Origin: Acanthaster planci
Taxonomy: Eukaryota > Echinodermata > Asteroidea > Valvatida > Acanthasteridae
Assembly (NCBI RefSeq): GCF_001949145.1
Contig: NW_019091364.1
Location: forward strand, 255,913-319,912
Reading direction: 5' to 3'
Length of the DNA stretch: 64,000 bases
Below the pieces are notes generated by a model that was given only the letters and a program-made list of their open reading frames with translations, was not told where the DNA came from and did no database searches. The first letter of the stretch is position 1; each line of letters opens with the position of its first letter. Position numbers and translations under genes: made by a program. Positions 1-11,837 of the stretch are shown piece by piece.

Positions 1-29
1 AAGTAAACAAAGTAAACAAAGTAAACAAA
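1..29. repeat. 9-bp tandem repeat, three copies
   Basis: The unit AAGTAAACA is repeated three times in a row at the very left edge of the window, so the array may continue outside it. It is a simple short tandem repeat with no visible coding role. Confidence 0.8.
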
Positions 30-110
30 ACCAACTTTGATTTGAAATTTTATTCAGTCAGTTTACGACCTCTTGCAATTTTTTACATGAATTTTCCCAG
101 TTAATTTAGC

Positions 111-141
111 ACAGTTTATCACTCTGGGAGTGATAAACTGT
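111..141. repeat. Perfect hairpin, 14-bp arms, 3-nt loop
   Basis: The left arm ACAGTTTATCACTC is followed by TGG and then by the exact reverse complement of the arm. There is no T-run or gene end that would give it a terminator role. It sits just outside the fold-back element at 165-307. Confidence 0.85.
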
Positions 142-164
142 ACTTTGTTTGAAATGGAATTTAC

Positions 165-307
165 AAATACACCATGGTTTTAGGGGAAGAAGTGGGAACT
201 ACTGTCCACGAGGTGTGGTTCAGCTTGACTAGCTTGACAGTCAAACTGACATACACCGAGGGACCAGTAATTCCCACTATTTTCCCGAAATAAACCATGC
301 TGTATTT
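165..307. mobile_element. MITE-like fold-back element
   Basis: The two ends are imperfect inverted repeats. AAATACACCATGGTTT (165-180) pairs with AAACCATGCTGTATTT (292-307) with one mismatch. The similarity continues inward through GTGGGAACTACTG on the left and its counterpart on the right, with small gaps. Length is about 143 bp with no coding potential. This structure is typical of a non-autonomous DNA transposon, but no target-site duplication is obvious, so the family is unassigned. Confidence 0.6.
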
Positions 308-1037
308 CTTTTACTACACCTCATACATATTCAACCAGAAATCTCACGTTACTTGTACTCACAGACACTATTTTTTTTCTCAGCTTCTAAATTTCCATGT
401 TACGACAGTGGAGTGCAGATGTGCACAGAAACATGGCTTAAATAGTTAGGTGCTGACATACGTTTTTGGCCATGTTCCCTAAAGATTGGCACACACCACA
501 CATTTTAGGGATTTTATGATGCTACCAGAAAAACCTACCCTACGGCAGTGAGGTGGATCATGACGTCACCTGGTTGCGTATTATTTCTACTTCCCAGACG
601 CGAGGTGGAATCGGCTAATGATGCACTGCAATTTGCTCTTGAATACTTATGTTAGTATAAATACAGATTCATTTAGTGTCATCCACATTGTCATAAACAA
701 ATTAAACTTTCGTTTAAGCAATTTTAAATTAAAGAAGTGCCTTTGACCGGGAAAACCGGAGCAGCCATACTCCTGAGCATGGTGACAGTTGACGTAAAAA
801 TAAGTGTTCTGAAGAAAAAGCTAATAAGAGTACTTAATAACCTAATAAGAGTATTTTTAGTAATGGTGACTGATCGGCGTGTAGCATGAAACCTGGTGAT
901 GATGATTGCAAGTGCGATTAGACGAGGCATGTAAGCTTCTACGACTAGTCCTACCAACACCTTCAGTAATCTAGTGCGTACATGCTACATGTACGTGTAT
1001 ACACTATGATGCCATTTACACTACATTAATATTCCAA

Positions 1038-1043
1038 TTTATT
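1038..1043 (-). promoter_or_regulatory. Candidate polyadenylation signal of the lectin-like gene
   Basis: AATAAA on the minus strand, about 940 nt past the stop codon at 1982-1984. The motif is canonical but nothing in the sequence proves its use. Confidence 0.3.
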
Positions 1044-1981
1044 ATTTAACACACACCTTGTGGTAAGGGTAAATGAATGGTAACCTCTGACAATTATATC
1101 AACTCATGCAGATTCGATACACGTACTCAATTAATGATGATGGCGTTTCCTTGGTGAGATGTTCATTCAGGGTAAGCTGAAGTCAGGGATCGATATTTAT
1201 GACATTTTGTCTAGTACGCGTATAGGACAGCCGAGAGACGGCCTTTGTTGTTGGTAAATGGACAATGAAGGGACAACCTTTTCAAATTGCAAGCTGTATT
1301 CACCACAGGCTACATTAAATACTTGGGCAAAATTTGCTTCAGTGGTTGTGGGTGATCATGACCAAAATAAGAAAATTTCCAACGCTGGAAACGAAAGAAG
1401 GAAGCAATATGGGCCTATCTCCGAATACAAACTTTAATAAAGAATATAGCCACTGCAGCAGTCATCAGAAACCGATGGATCAGTGTATTCTGAGCAGTTG
1501 AAGCACAATTTCATGGCTCTGTGTTGCTGCTCTGTGAATAACTGGCCGAGGGTAGAATTAGACGAAGTACGCGCGGGTGTAGTTTTTAATTTTTTCATTT
1601 GAAACCTTTGATCTAACCGAAGATTTTGGATGACTCACAAATGCCAATACAGCCATTTGTAATATTTAAGGGAAAATACTGTGAGCAATTGAAAACTGCT
1701 AGACTTTTGCGTTGTAATTCAACTGGAATGTTTTCAAATGCTTGAATAGGAACGTAGATGCAATTTCGGATTAGAGCAACATCAAGCCATCGCAGGATTA
1801 ACGGACATTAATCCACATTTTAACACAGTATGGCGCTGAATCATTTATATGGTACCCTCTCCGGGCCTAGCTGAACCATGCACGCCATATCGATTCACTG
1901 CACTATAATGTCACTAATTACTACATGTAAGTAAAAGAAAAGGTGATATTTAGCGGTCATTTATCGTGTTGGGTTATGAAT

Positions 1982-4900
1982 TTAGCCATTATTTCGCGCG
2001 TACACGATAAAGTCTGGACGAATAGTTACGAGAATACTCTCCGACGTCTGATTATGAAGGCTGCACAGGCCAAGGACAGGCGAAAACGCCAAAAAGAAAC
2101 AACCTTCACGTTTCAGGCAATAGAGGGCGCAATAAGTGAGAGATGGCGCCCTCTTGATCGACAATGGGTCGGGATTTCCAATCAAACCTTGCTCGTGTTG
2201 TATAAAGAGTGCCGGCTTTGTTCCAGATAGACCTGTGGAGACATGCAGTTGAGTATACTTTTCTCAGTTCTATAGCTCACAAAAGAGGCGTGCTTTTATC
2301 AAGAAACAGTGCAAAAAAGGCAGAAAATGTTTCAAACACATCCGTCTTATCGACTAACTGGAACAACAAACGGTTGAACAGACAAATGGACTTACAGTTG
2401 ATACCGTTGTCTGCAGCGCATACCTCCGCTGAGTACTCTTCTACTTGTATCTCTGCTATCTTCAAAGTAGGATCGGTGAGTCCGAATTGGGAGCGGTCAA
2501 TGTCAAGAGTGACGTATCTACTTAGGCGGGGTGTTTCGCAGAGGAACTGGTTCACTGCACCTGCACTGGACTGCTCGGTTGTAGCTGGCAAGCCGCATGG
2601 CTGATTGTCAGCGTAGTGTGAGCTAAGCCCGGCCCGAACTACAGTGCCCATGAAACACGGCTCAGAACCTTCAGAGGGTAACAGAAAAAAAAAAGTAATT
2701 TGCAGCCAAGTTTCAAACTTGGAAACACAAGTTTCCATGAGAATTCCATTTCAGCTCAGCACAACGAATATTAAAGACTCCAGGACTGAAAATTCGTTGC
2801 TTGGTGCATGCTTTCCTCCCATCGTTTATCTGCTCCCCTTCTAAATAAATCGAAAATCTTGCAACATCAATGGGACATCCATATCACATGACATTCATTA
2901 CAACAGTGTGAAAATAAGCCTCTGATGCACTAAATTGTAAAATACTCTTACCGCATCCTGAATCTCGCAGGGTGACGGTGATTCTTCCCAAGCAATGCTT
3001 CTCTTCCAGGTCTATTCCTAATACAGGGTGGGCGTCATCAGCCCCTGGACATAGAGGGGAAAAATAAGTCTGGTTAGGCCCAAAAAAATCTCCGTTTTCT
3101 GGTCAGCGCGCGCGTCATCTTAGACCTGCGCGTCAGCAAAAAGGTTTTATTTGGTATAAAAAAGACTTTCAAAAGCTGCCAAACTTGCTTAATCGACTGA
3201 AATCCTACTACTGCGTAATTTTAACGTATTTATGATGGGGTACAGTTGAGTAATATGCACAGTAAATGAGTCCCTTTATTTCCCTATACATTTTAGCACT
3301 CTTTTTCAGATGACGTCATTTCTATATTATTCGCTAACATCCAGGAACCATGCAGACAAACGAGGTATTGTCTTGTACGTGTGCAAGCTGAAAATGCTTT
3401 AAACAGTAAAAAGTGCGGAGAGTCTATTTTAGTGTTGGTAGCGGCCGGCGTTACGTGTGCATGTAGTCACGACGGACATCGTGCGTTATACATGCAATGT
3501 ACGTACATCATTTCCAGAAAAAAGTGGGGGTAAAAAAACAAGCCGCGTCGCCGCACCACTTTCAGAGCCAACTCCTAACCAGAAGCTGGGGACATTTTTT
3601 TTTACCTAATGCATGCACTCCGCTCGCGGGCTGCATGGATCTGTGAAGAGCCATTTCATATCTGTTCCATCTTTCTTTTAATGTGCGAACAGCAATGTCC
3701 AGTACACAAACTTCAAAGACACTTTCCGTTCTCAACGTCTTCCGTCAGGGAAACTAATGTCACGGTACTCGATTCAAACTAGATATCCATCTACCCGTAA
3801 TTCGAAAACATTGAAATCGATTCCATACGGGTTCACTCTTGTTATGAAGAACACTATTGTAACACAACACTATTATTAAAAAAATTGCAAGACTCCCACT
3901 TTTTTGAACTTTTATGTTTTTATTTGCTTTTGCACTCCTCTTAAAATAAAAAGTCCTGGTTATAACAGAAATATGGTCCCTGCAACTTTGTTATATAGAG
4001 CGTCGCCGACTGTAATATAAAAACTGTGCATATACTTCACACACTCATTTCTTACGGGTGTAAGTGAATAAAGTACAACGAAGTACATTGCTCTTACCAT
4101 TATGAGCGATGGTCCGTAGATCATTGTCAACAGCTTTCCCAGCAGCGTACTCGGCGGAAAGAGTGGTACTTAGCCACGCTGGTTTATTAGTCACAGGAAC
4201 AGCTGAAAGGGGGTGGTAGTTTTAAAAAATTGAGGCAAAGTGATTTGAACAGAAAGAATCGAGCGAGAAAACCCATAAAAACCTTGCTCCTATGCATTTT
4301 TGTTTCCTTTTCTAAAAGATAATTATGACCACAGCAGACAGGATATCTATTGTCTTGCCTGACGCCGTATGATAATGCATTCCAAATCGGCACTTGTGAA
4401 TGCTCGCCCACAAAGGAAAACATGCCCTGAAGCGTAAAAAAGTCTTAACAGGGTGGGCAAGATTAAAATTAAACTATTTTGGAAAAATTCCTATAATTAA
4501 AGCATTACGTTTGAACAGAGGCAATAACAGGCCATTTCTTCTTACAACTTAAAGATGACATGAGGCGAAGAGCAACGACAGGAAAGCCCGGCAAGCAGCC
4601 AAACAAAAACGAGGAAAAGAGAAGCGAATGAAACTGAATGAAACAAACTTAAGGGCAGTCAATTCGGATAGGCGTGTAGCAAGATATTCACCCATTATGA
4701 TACATATATACCACAGTAATTACTGGCCAAATGCGTCTTTCCAAACAAGGTAAATTAACATTGTAAACTGCGAAACTTTCTTAAGTTTTTCCTTTACTTT
4801 GGATGTCTGTTCAAGAAAATTACAAAATGAAGAAATGCAGGTCGAAAGCACCATTTCGAAAGTGCAACATTGCTATTTCGTCGAAAATTAAATGCATGTA

Positions 4901-5005
4901 GGTTCACATCAATTTTATTCCCGTGGATATCAATACCTTACCTGTAAGCTGACACATTGCATGATTGAACAACGGAAACAACATGATTAAGATGTGCACG
5001 TCCAT
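1982..5005 (-). CDS. Secreted F-type lectin (fucolectin)-like protein with C-terminal PAN/apple-like module
   Basis: Five coding exons join in phase: 5005-4942, 4202-4098, 3044-2952, 2668-2396 and 2232-1982 (786 nt, 261 residues). The ATG at 5005 has a strong context (GACCATGG) and opens a hydrophobic signal peptide (residues 1 to about 19, MDVHILIMLFPLFNHAMC). Residues about 26-165 match the F-type lectin/F5-F8-C-like fold: AVDND near 45-49, GIDL at 66-69, ITVTLRD at 78-84, and RYVTLDI and IAEIQVEEY near the end. Residues about 205-240 carry cysteines 213, 217, 223 and 235 with PAN/apple spacing. Family members bind fucose or other glycans outside the cell in innate recognition. The canonical fucose motif H-X26-R-X-D is only partly kept (His55, Arg83-Asp84 adjacent), so sugar binding is uncertain. 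The exon 4 donor (AACT|GTAAGT at 2396) was chosen because it alone combines a strong consensus with the phase needed for the PAN exon. Confidence 0.72.
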
Positions 5006-8000
5006 GGTCGCTCTCGAGCCAAATAAGCCTAGGAAGGTGACTCCGGTACCTAGTTGCAAGACCTCCGCGCCTTCACGTGGACTGTTACTGCAGACAAACT
5101 TGAAGTCATAAAAAACAGCAAGTTCTGTGTATTATAGTCTACATCGGAACGTAGGATCGGCGCAATGCCCGATCTCCAACGTAAGTCGATGTTGGACCAA
5201 ATTTATCGAAATGACTCCAGGCAATATAAAATCGACGTCTGCCTGTTAACTTTATCCTCACGCAGATCGATACCAAAGCAAAGTGGCATATGGCTAGATT
5301 CCACAGCCGTGTTGACGTCGTAGCATGTACAATGCAGTGCGAAACATCGAATCAAAAGCGGGCTTCTCACGACGCAGGCTGTAATTAAATTAAATCAAAT
5401 GTAAAGCTATTGCTAGGTATTTTCCCGAGAAATCGCTAAGAACATGTTGCATATAATGCACCATATTCTAAACTATCCGTTTGGATTAGCGCACCCGGAA
5501 CCTCCATAGAAGATACTGGTTGATGGGGAAAGCTTAAACTCCAAGAATAGGCGAAGACGGTACGTTCCACCGTCCCGTAATAAGAACGTGCATGAACCCC
5601 TTTAAGCTCTCGGTGTTCAAAGACGTCTTTCCTACGTGAAACACGGCGTCATCCACTCTTCTTTGAGGAGGTTTGAGAGGCTGAATACAAAATATGCCAA
5701 AGTTCAGAGTAAACATGCTGAAATAAGTTGAAAAGCTAAATTCTCATAGCTATAGGCCCTGTTTTTTTTTTCAGAGTACTGTACAGCGGCTTTATGAAAT
5801 AAATTTGCATAGTACAAATTTAAAAAAAACAATGATAAAAAATGATACAGTTTGTGTATTACGTAAAATTGTCATTACAACATTGTTTTCAAAATAAGTG
5901 ACGGGGAGAATCACAATAGTGGGTTGGACAGAAACTGTCAAGAAGTGCCGCTTGTAAGTTTCCCTTTACTTTATTTCTGTCTTATTTCAACACAGATCTT
6001 TTCATTCGATCTCATTACTCACAAAGATCATATTTTCCTTTAAAAATCATTTACAGTAATTTCCTTAAAGCTAATACAAATGATTTACCTGTAATACACC
6101 TCTTACCTCTTGGTACGTACAGTCTCACACTGTGCTACCCCTTCGCAGAAATGAATCTCATTTTTCTGACTTTAAGGCTGTTACTTTTATTTATACGCGA
6201 TTCGTGGTTTAAATACTCTTCAAAATGAAATAAGACTGAAAATCAAAGTGATGTTTTATTCTAAAAAAAGAATATAACAAATGAGGCTTTCGGGTATGGG
6301 AAAATAATATTCTTGTTAATATTCAAAATAACAAGAAACATAAAAAAGAATATCGACATTGACGTTTGTCAAACTAATTTCTGAAGAAGGTTTCGAGAAT
6401 TCAGCAATAGGCCTGCATAACTAACCCTTCTGTACATTCGTGTTCAAGCACATTTCGACATGCGGTGCAAGGAGTAAACAGGTACGTTGGGAATATGGTG
6501 CATGCAGAAAGTCATAAATTCAGCCAGTCGGCGCACCTAAAGATCAAAGCCCCTGCTGGTGACTGCTGCTGCTGCCGCTTAAAACAGCGCATCCAATGGG
6601 CGTGTAAGTCTGGAAGTCTAGACACGATCGATGATGGAAAATAAATTAAGTCTTTTAAACTATGCATGTACCATTTTGGCATATAAATGGAGTACCACAA
6701 GGAATTGTTTAAAGACCTATCGATACGCTAAAAAGAAAACAAAAACCAAAACCTCTTATTTTTCCTCACAAAGCTACAGGTAATTTACTTTAAAAACTAT
6801 TTTTCTTTTGTCCAAATATACAATGCTACACTAAGTTCTTTTCATATTCAACTAACAAGATGAAATAACTCTACATATACATTAAAATACCGGAGTTGTA
6901 TCTGCAATACGTTTTCCTATTTCCAATTCTTCTATCGTTATAATGGGGCGAGTAATTTTGCAGTGAATACCATTTTCAAGTTCTCTGTTTAACCGATGAA
7001 AACCTCTTTAATATACTCTATGATTTATAGTTGATTGTTTTCTGTAATTATAAGTATAAAACAATAAATCATACGCTTAATTTCACATTAATCACACACA
7101 CAATATATACATAGATGTATTATGTCGGAACTATGGTTTTGCTGAAAATCAAGGCACATATACTCAGGCCAGTTAGCCTTGCTGTGAGCGTTATTCTCCA
7201 TACTAGACTGAACTGCATGCCCATTTAACATCTCCACAGCAAGGCCACAACTGACGCGAGCTATTGATCACTGCTCATTGCACATCATTTCAACAACATT
7301 CGAGTCGCAGTGTTTTCAATACATACATCGACACGTTGTTTAAATCACTATCAATCACATTATGTACAGTGAAAATCACTATATGATGATATTCAAAATA
7401 AGCGGCTGCCATGTCAATATAGGGACAACAATGTCTTGAATTTGTCGATATCTACCTCTCTATGATAACATGGCTCAGAGTGTAGCAATATTAAAGCCGG
7501 TCTCGGGCTTACGTCTGGACCTGTGTTTAATCCAGGGCATTACGGCAACGTACAATCAAGGTGAATCGATCAAACAGTTTGAGGAAGTTCAGGTTGACTG
7601 CAAGAAGGGACCGTCCCATTCGAACATCATAATATAGCAAAATCTTGGCAATTACCTGTTTAAGTTTTGTTTAATTACAACTTACAGTAAGAACACTTTT
7701 TTTCTGGAAATAAACACGGACGGAACATTTCTTACAATAGTTTACAAATAATGCGATACATGAACAATCAAAGAACTGGTTACACATCACACCAAGTTTC
7801 ATTTTGCTGCGATCCTTTCTTCTTTAACTTCAATATTCAAAAGCTTTGTCTCATTAAAACACACTTTCTCAAATTTCTTTTCCACTTCTCAATTTCTTTC
7901 TCTTGAAATTTCCGAGTATGTTTTCAATTTTGTTTCGGTCGACACGAAAGACATTACTTCCTATATATCTCTTTTTATTCAGAAGTATACTTTGGCTTGA

Positions 8001-9000
8001 CAAAATACTCTCGAAGTAATGTGTTTAAAAACAAACAAAATGGCACAAAAAATTATAAATATACAAGGCCAGTAGTCTTTTAAAAATGAACTTGATTATG
8101 GACATTCCTGGTTAGTTATGTTGTGTATTAAAAATCACGAAGTGTATGGTCGTCGTGAATCAAAACTCCCAAGAGAAATTCCTACCCAACAATTCTTTAT
8201 GCAGAAAGTTATTGAAACAAGTGAATATTTCATTTCATCTCCCAAACATTTTCGAAGATATCCGTGACTACAGAACAGCTGCCCATAAACTGTATGCATA
8301 TGAGCGGATCCAATGGGAGGAGGCTAATGGAGGCCATGCTGCCCGCTTCCCAAAAGGGCGCAATTCTTGGTATCAAATAATGAAAGGCGATTTTGGGGGT
8401 AGATTTCATTTCCATTCCTTCTTAAAACGTGAAAAGGCAGCAAAATGTTGCCTAATCCGTCGAGGATATAAATGGTTACATGCAAAATTCCCAAAAGTTT
8501 CTTTTCCCACTCCCCCCCCCCCAAAAAAAACCCGGTTCTGATATACAACTAGCGCTCTGATCCACTTGCCGGACCCTAAATCACCCAAATACAAAGTAAC
8601 TACGGGGGAACAGAACAAACTTTTTTGAAATAAGTATTTCCAAGCATTTAAAAATAATTTTATACCGGTACTTTCCGAATTGGAGTCCATTGTTAGGAAA
8701 TCAGCACAGAAAGGCAAACATGTTAAAAAGAAGATTATGTGATTTACCCTCTGCCCCCCAAAATGAGAAAAGAAAACAAATCTGTTTGTGTTTGATTTGA
8801 AATACAGGGTCTTGACAGTGATTTGCCCTTACAAATTTAGGGAAAAGGTTCACATCACTCGTCAAAAATTGCTTCAATTTTAGTTTTGCAAATTAAAATC
8901 AATACCTGGAGTTGCATTCCTTAGTCATATCTGTTGTGACTTGAAACCCTGAATGACATGATTTTATAACAATCTCTAAGAAAGAATTTTTGTTCCACTC

Positions 9001-9066
9001 AGTGGCGTATCCAGGCTATGTCGCTTGAACAGGATGTGCAACCTTTGGCCCCCCCCCCAAAAAAAA
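9001..9066. repeat. Possible end of a dispersed repeat, AGTGGCGTATCCAGG ... C-run/A-run
   Basis: The string AGTGGCGTATCCAGG followed about 40 bases later by a run of C and a run of A looks like a dispersed repeat seen in many invertebrate genomes. Similar C-run/A-run junctions occur at 8511-8528 and in G-run form at 62261-62295. The family is a recollection, not something the sequence proves. Confidence 0.3.
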
Positions 9067-9185
9067 TTGTTAATAATAAACCACTAGATAATAACCTGTC
9101 AAAAATCAACAATCTGACAGTGTTACTTGGCTTGTCGATAGACAGGACTCTGCGTAAACTAAATTCGCTGCATAATTCACCAATG

Positions 9186-9226
9186 CTCGAAGTTAGAACA
9201 ACGTGTTCTCGAAGTTAGAACAACGT
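9186..9226. repeat. 22-bp direct duplication
   Basis: CTCGAAGTTAGAACAACGT at 9186-9204 is repeated exactly at 9208-9226 with a period of 22 bp. It is a small tandem duplication with no coding frame around it. Confidence 0.85.
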
Positions 9227-11837
9227 TAATAAAAACTAAAGATGTCATGATGGTTGGTATGTTTACAGGAAACCATTAGTATAATCTTATCTTGTTTTGC
9301 TGTAATAAACTTGACTGTAATCAATTCACCTTAAAATTAAAGTCTGTGCGTTTTTCTTTAATTTATCACGACAGCAAACGATGACCCATCAATTCTATTT
9401 TAAAGTAATTCTTATAAATTTCTCTAACAGAAAACAATCTCCCTTTAAAGGAAAAGAATAAATATTTCCACTGTTTATTCTCAAAAAAAATCTTTGGCAT
9501 CCAACCATCTGGAAGAACCAATTCAAAACCATTCTGCTACATGAAAAATTTTACAATCTTTTGCGGATTGAGTTGCAATAAAATTATTCACTGATAAACG
9601 AAAAGAGTCAACACATTCCCGAAACGTTCATGCTGATAAGTTACACTGAGACGATTTCCAAAAATATGCAGACTTTCATGGGATGATTATGAGTACCCCT
9701 TTCCCTAGCTTTGTTTTTCACAGACTTTTTCACGGTCAGTCTGAAATTGACAAGACGTGGTATTACTTTGGTTTTCTGTCCAATATCATTTCAGAATCAC
9801 TTTGAAAACTGCCGTCTACATGATATCCTAAAGTTATCTTTAGTGCACGATATATTTGAGATCGAAGGGTTACAAGTATTAAATGTAAACTTTAAATGTC
9901 ACGCAAGCAAAGCACCACAGAGAATGCATAGGTCTGATGACTTTTGCTGCGTTTGACGTACAGATCCCTGAAGAAAGACACAGAGTGAATGCTCTGATCG
10001 CTCAATACCTGTTGCATAGAATAGCATAGGTTGAAAGCAAAAGACTGACGGCTACACTAAAACCGTACATACAAGCAACACCAAATCCTTCAAAATCCAA
10101 AGAGAAGTATCAAGATGCACTTGCATTAGGAATAGCCTGTCAAAGAATCTTGCCTTTAGAGGTTCAGAAAACTAACGAAAAGTTGCCTGCTGAGTGATAA
10201 ACCATGCATTGTACCTGGTGATCATGCTCAACATACTGCATCTCTTCCACTGAGTAATGTACCCTGTTGCACAGCCTGCAAAACCAACTTAACTTCTCTC
10301 TTGAAAGCCCTTTTCTTGAAATCTAACGCTAAATACACACGCGAGCACAGCAAGTTAACATATTAGTCAGGCACTAAAATTACACATCATAATAGTATTC
10401 CATCTGACCTACCCGTTGTGTCTTAAGATCATGATTAATTATATACACCTTTTGAGCTGCAAAAAAGGGAAAAAACTCTGGTTCACTGGAAGACACTTTG
10501 CGATATCAAGTAAATGGGTCGACACTGTTTTCAAATGAATACCTGCACTGCTGAGCTCCTTTTAGCTGCAATAACACCACAAAATTGCTTGTTTTACATT
10601 TGCCTGAAACTATTCCTGAAAAAGTCTGAAAGAATCTTTTCTATGACACTCTGATGTTAAGAGGACAATGCTTTAAATGTGGTGTAGGATAACACCCCTT
10701 AAATGCATGTGATGTAGGACAACACCAAGGTGTTCTTAAGAAATTCAAATAAATTCTTTCCTAGTCAGAGCACAAATTTCAGCAAGTATCTCTAGGATTT
10801 TCCTTTCGTACACACCAGCACTTCTTGGATTTTGTTTCACTCGTTTATAAGGTCATAAACATGTCCTACGACAATGATGTTTAGTTGCCTTTTATCCTGA
10901 CACACCAAAAGAAAAACATAATCAATAATTTAATATTTGTTTACATCATAAATATCTCATCGTTTTATCCATGCTTATTTTAATAGCTTCATTCCATATT
11001 CTCCTTGATATTTAAACCCATCCTGCCTATAGTATTAAATTTACTTAAAAAAGGTCTCAAAAAGCAAAGAAAAAAACAAAACAGAGGCCTCTTAATATCT
11101 TCATGTCTGAAGAGCTGTTATTTTTTATCTTTCTATCCTGGCAATAAAGAAGTTTTAAGATCTTTTCTCCTCTTCTGACATTACCCTTTCCCTTTCCCTA
11201 AATTTCATGATTTTTAGAGATTTTGGATTTTTTAAAGATTTTTTTTGAAATCTTGTTTTTTTAATATTTATGTTATTTTTCCCTTTTCCTGAGCATTTTT
11301 CCAGGATAACCAAAGCTTTCCTCTGAACTTTTCTTCCTTCAAGGCAAAGCAAACAGCAATTTTTACACCAGCCACCGCAATTGCTCCCAAGTGCTTCTTC
11401 AACAATAAACAAGACTCCACAAGAAACTCTACTGTCCCTGAATCATTAACCCCAACCTCATTAGAAAAAATAACCTGTACAAAAATGGAAACTCTACTGT
11501 CTAACAATCTAAACTATTGTGGTTCTCCAAACTACCATTATTTATATCACAATAGAAAACACCCCAGAATACTAACCACTCAAAAACTAGTAGTCATATT
11601 TTGGGATGTTTTTATCTTCCTCAAGAGTATGAAAACAGACATAAGCCTTACCTATGCACGCCAAACCACACACTCAGTGAAACCTGCTCAAATTATCTCA
11701 TTCAATCATCAAAAGGAGAAATTAGCACTTACGTTCACAACATCATGTGCAAGTTAACATCCATGGTGTTTGTCAGTGTATCTCTACTTGTTTTGTCAGA
11801 TGTAGTATGAGATAATTTAACCATGTCAACAAGGATA

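Larger units (their letters stand above)
1..1981. other. Left flank with no gene; 3' UTR of the lectin gene plus small repeats
   Basis: I see no supported coding exon here. The stretch starts with a 9-bp tandem repeat (positions 1-29). It also holds a short perfect hairpin (111-141) and a fold-back element (165-307), both listed separately. A minus-strand AATAAA (plus-strand TTTATT, 1038-1043) lies about 940 bases past the lectin stop codon and is a plausible polyadenylation signal, so much of 1038-1981 could be 3' UTR. A 78-codon open frame on the minus strand at 724-960 has no recognisable domain and is treated as chance. Confidence 0.5.
5006..11837. other. Intergenic stretch between the lectin-like gene and boule; no gene seen
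   Basis: The DNA is AT-rich with stop codons in all frames. The left part should contain the promoter of the minus-strand lectin gene, but no clear TATA element is visible. The right part probably contains the boule 3' UTR: the nearest canonical minus-strand AATAAA I found is at 9474-9479, which would give a long UTR, and ATTAAA variants occur near 10928 and 11259. Small repeats at 9186-9226 and about 9001-9066 are listed separately. The largest open frame (8146-8541, plus, 131 codons) has no domain and overlaps open frames on the other strand, so I do not call it a gene. Confidence 0.5.

Noticed and set aside
724-960. 78-codon open frame on the minus strand
   Set aside because: No domain, no splice context, and composition like the surrounding AT-rich DNA.
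2277-2738. Single-exon reading of the lectin exon 4 frame to a stop at 2277
   Set aside because: A strong GTAAGT donor at 2396 and an in-phase PAN exon downstream explain the region better; the residues after the donor have no similarity to the family.
8146-8541. 131-codon open frame on the plus strand
   Set aside because: No recognisable domain; long frames on the opposite strand overlap it; it ends in a C-run/A-run repeat junction.
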